A program made the translations under genes and the position numbers. Below, piece by piece: positions 4,310 to 5,172 of a DNA stretch of 5,172 nt (position 1 is the first letter of the stretch; each line of letters begins with the position of its first letter). Under the pieces are notes generated by a model that saw only the letters and a program-made list of their open reading frames with translations, did not search any database and was not told where the DNA came from. This DNA comes from Oscillospiraceae bacterium (GTDB lineage: Bacteria; Bacillota_A; Clostridia; Oscillospirales; Oscillospiraceae), in the NCBI GenBank assembly GCA_017627975.1, contig JAGAFT010000006.1, positions 1 through 5,172 on the forward strand, written 5' to 3'.

Positions 4310-5172
4310 GATCGCTTTCTCCCGCCCGGTATTCCCGGGGCGTGCACCCCTGGGTCTTTTTGAACACAAAACTGAAGTAACGAGGATCCTTATATCCCAC
4401 TTCCGCCGCAATCTCTCCGCTGCGCTTGTTGCTCTGGCGCAGGAACTGCTTGGCCCGGGTCATGCGCTTCAGGGTCAGGTATTCCACAAAAGACTGGCCC
4501 ATGCTCTGGCTGAAGATGGCGCTGAGATAGTTGGTACTGACATTGATGGCTTTTGCCACATTGTTCAGAGAGATGTTTTCATCCGTATAGTGCTGGTCGA
4601 TATACTGGACGGCACTGCTGACAATGCTTCCGCTCTGCTTCCGGGTCTCCTCGTCGCGCAGACTGATCGATGCGTACAGCACATCACGGAAATAGAGCTT
4701 CAGACTCTCACCGCTCAGGTCAATCTCCGCCTGGGGCAGCCTGCGGAGCAGGCTCTCCCGGTCCAGACCGAGCTCCCGGACAGCGGCCAGGGCGTTGATG
4801 CGCGCGCTGAGAATCAGATAGTGCCGGAACATCATGGAGTCGACGGCAGAACCGAGATCGCCGAAAAACTCCGTGACAAAATCGTCAAGCTCTTCCAGCA
4901 GGCCCTTTTCCACAAAGCCTGTGATGATGGAAGGATCCAGCTTCCCCGCATCGACGGCGCTGTAGCTTTCTCCCGAGGCGCGGTTCTGACGGAGAAGATC
5001 CACGTTCAGAACATGCTGCCGCGGGATCAGGTGGCGGAAGGCGAGCGCGTGGCTGACCGCCGCGTAGCACTGATGCAGGCCGCTGAGGCGTGTGACGGGA
5101 GTTCCGACCGCCACGTGCCAGTCAACCGAAAGATCCCTGCTGCCGCAGTGCTGGCCGATGGCTTCGACACAC
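4281..5172 (-). CDS. AraC-type response regulator, YesN-like (C-terminal 296 residues; N-terminus off right edge)
   Basis: A DNA-binding response regulator, presumably the partner of the kinase at 2885-4309. The frame is open from the window edge to the TAG at 4281; the GTG at 5114 is internal, because in-frame coding sequence continues upstream to the edge. The receiver domain with its phospho-acceptor Asp must lie beyond the window. Numbering from the edge, residues about 18-60 (VAVGTPVTRLSGLHQCYAAV) match the degenerate GGDEF-like linker common in YesN proteins, and about 80-180 are a helical linker. Residues 185-283 are an AraC/XylS domain with both helix-turn-helix units: SLNNVAKAINVSTNYLSAIF, then EIAAEVGYKDPRYFSFVFKK and the usual TPREYR end. 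YesN proteins usually total about 500-540 residues, so roughly 40 percent is missing. The gene is first of the three-gene operon in view; its promoter is outside. Regulators of this type usually activate sugar uptake genes by binding direct repeats. Confidence 0.92.
   Translation of the reverse strand, partial: CVEAIGQHCGSRDLSVDWHVAVGTPVTRLSGLHQCYAAVSHALAFRHLIPRQHVLNVDLLRQNRASGESYSAVDAGKLDPSIITGFVEKGLLEELDDFVTEFFGDLGSAVDSMMFRHYLILSARINALAAVRELGLDRESLLRRLPQAEIDLSGESLKLYFRDVLYASISLRDEETRKQSGSIVSSAVQYIDQHYTDENISLNNVAKAINVSTNYLSAIFSQSMGQSFVEYLTLKRMTRAKQFLRQSNKRSGEIAAEVGYKDPRYFSFVFKKTQGCTPREYRAGESDHERNRETDR
4318..4323 (-). promoter_or_regulatory. Ribosome binding site deciding the kinase start
   Basis: GGGAGA on the minus strand, 8 nt before the ATG at 4309, lies within the response regulator coding sequence. 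It supports 4309 over the upstream in-frame ATG at 4411. Confidence 0.65.

Noticed and set aside
3113..4363. Long plus-strand open frame of 416 codons opposite the kinase gene
   Set aside because: It is antisense to a complete, motif-rich kinase; the translation has no family motifs and its openness follows from the codon bias of a GC-rich gene.
4310..4411. Extended kinase start at the upstream ATG (34 more residues)
   Set aside because: The extra residues overlap the second helix-turn-helix of the response regulator, fit no kinase N-terminus, and the ATG at 4309 has its own ribosome binding site.
1..5172. Mobile element, CRISPR array, tRNA or rRNA genes
   Set aside because: No transposase or integrase motifs, no regularly spaced repeat array, and no cloverleaf or rRNA-like sequence was seen on either strand.

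Overview
The window looks like chromosomal DNA from a fairly GC-rich member of the Bacillota, probably an uncultured gut or anaerobic clostridial lineage. This rests on an AraR-type regulator (GntR DNA-binding domain fused to a LacI/sugar-binding-type domain), a YesM/YesN-style two-component pair, strong AGGAGG-type ribosome binding sites and a lipobox protein. The species cannot be named. One point is less typical of a single-membrane organism: the transport binding protein at the left edge has a plain signal peptide with no lipobox cysteine.

Layout. Positions 1-314 (minus strand) hold the first 104 codons of a YtfQ/RbsB-like sugar-binding protein, presumably the first gene of an ABC transporter operon that continues off the left edge. 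Positions 315-827 are a 513-bp divergent intergenic region. It contains two candidate minus-strand promoters, a perfect 8+8 bp inverted repeat with a second related site 31 bp away, a large perfect hairpin at 683-715, and an extended -10 promoter for the plus-strand gene. Positions 828-1892 (plus) encode the AraR-family regulator. It converges, with only 6 bp between stop codons, on a minus-strand operon that reads right to left: an AraC-type response regulator (4281-5172, N-terminus off the right edge), a HAMP-containing sensor histidine kinase (2885-4309), and a lipoprotein paralogous to the YtfQ-like binding protein (1899-2888). The three genes overlap by 29 bp and 4 bp, so they are almost certainly co-transcribed and translationally coupled.

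How it may work together (inference). The lipoprotein is made with the kinase and is attached to the outside of the membrane, so it probably serves as the sugar-sensing subunit of the kinase rather than as a transporter part. This resembles the XylFII-LytS-YesN xylose sensor of Clostridium beijerinckii, but uses a YtfQ-type (galactofuranose/arabinose-like) binding domain. The response regulator would activate a sugar uptake operon, the best local candidate being the binding-protein gene at the left edge. The AraR-like protein would report cytoplasmic sugar and repress the same region. The result would be an uptake locus under both external and internal sugar control.
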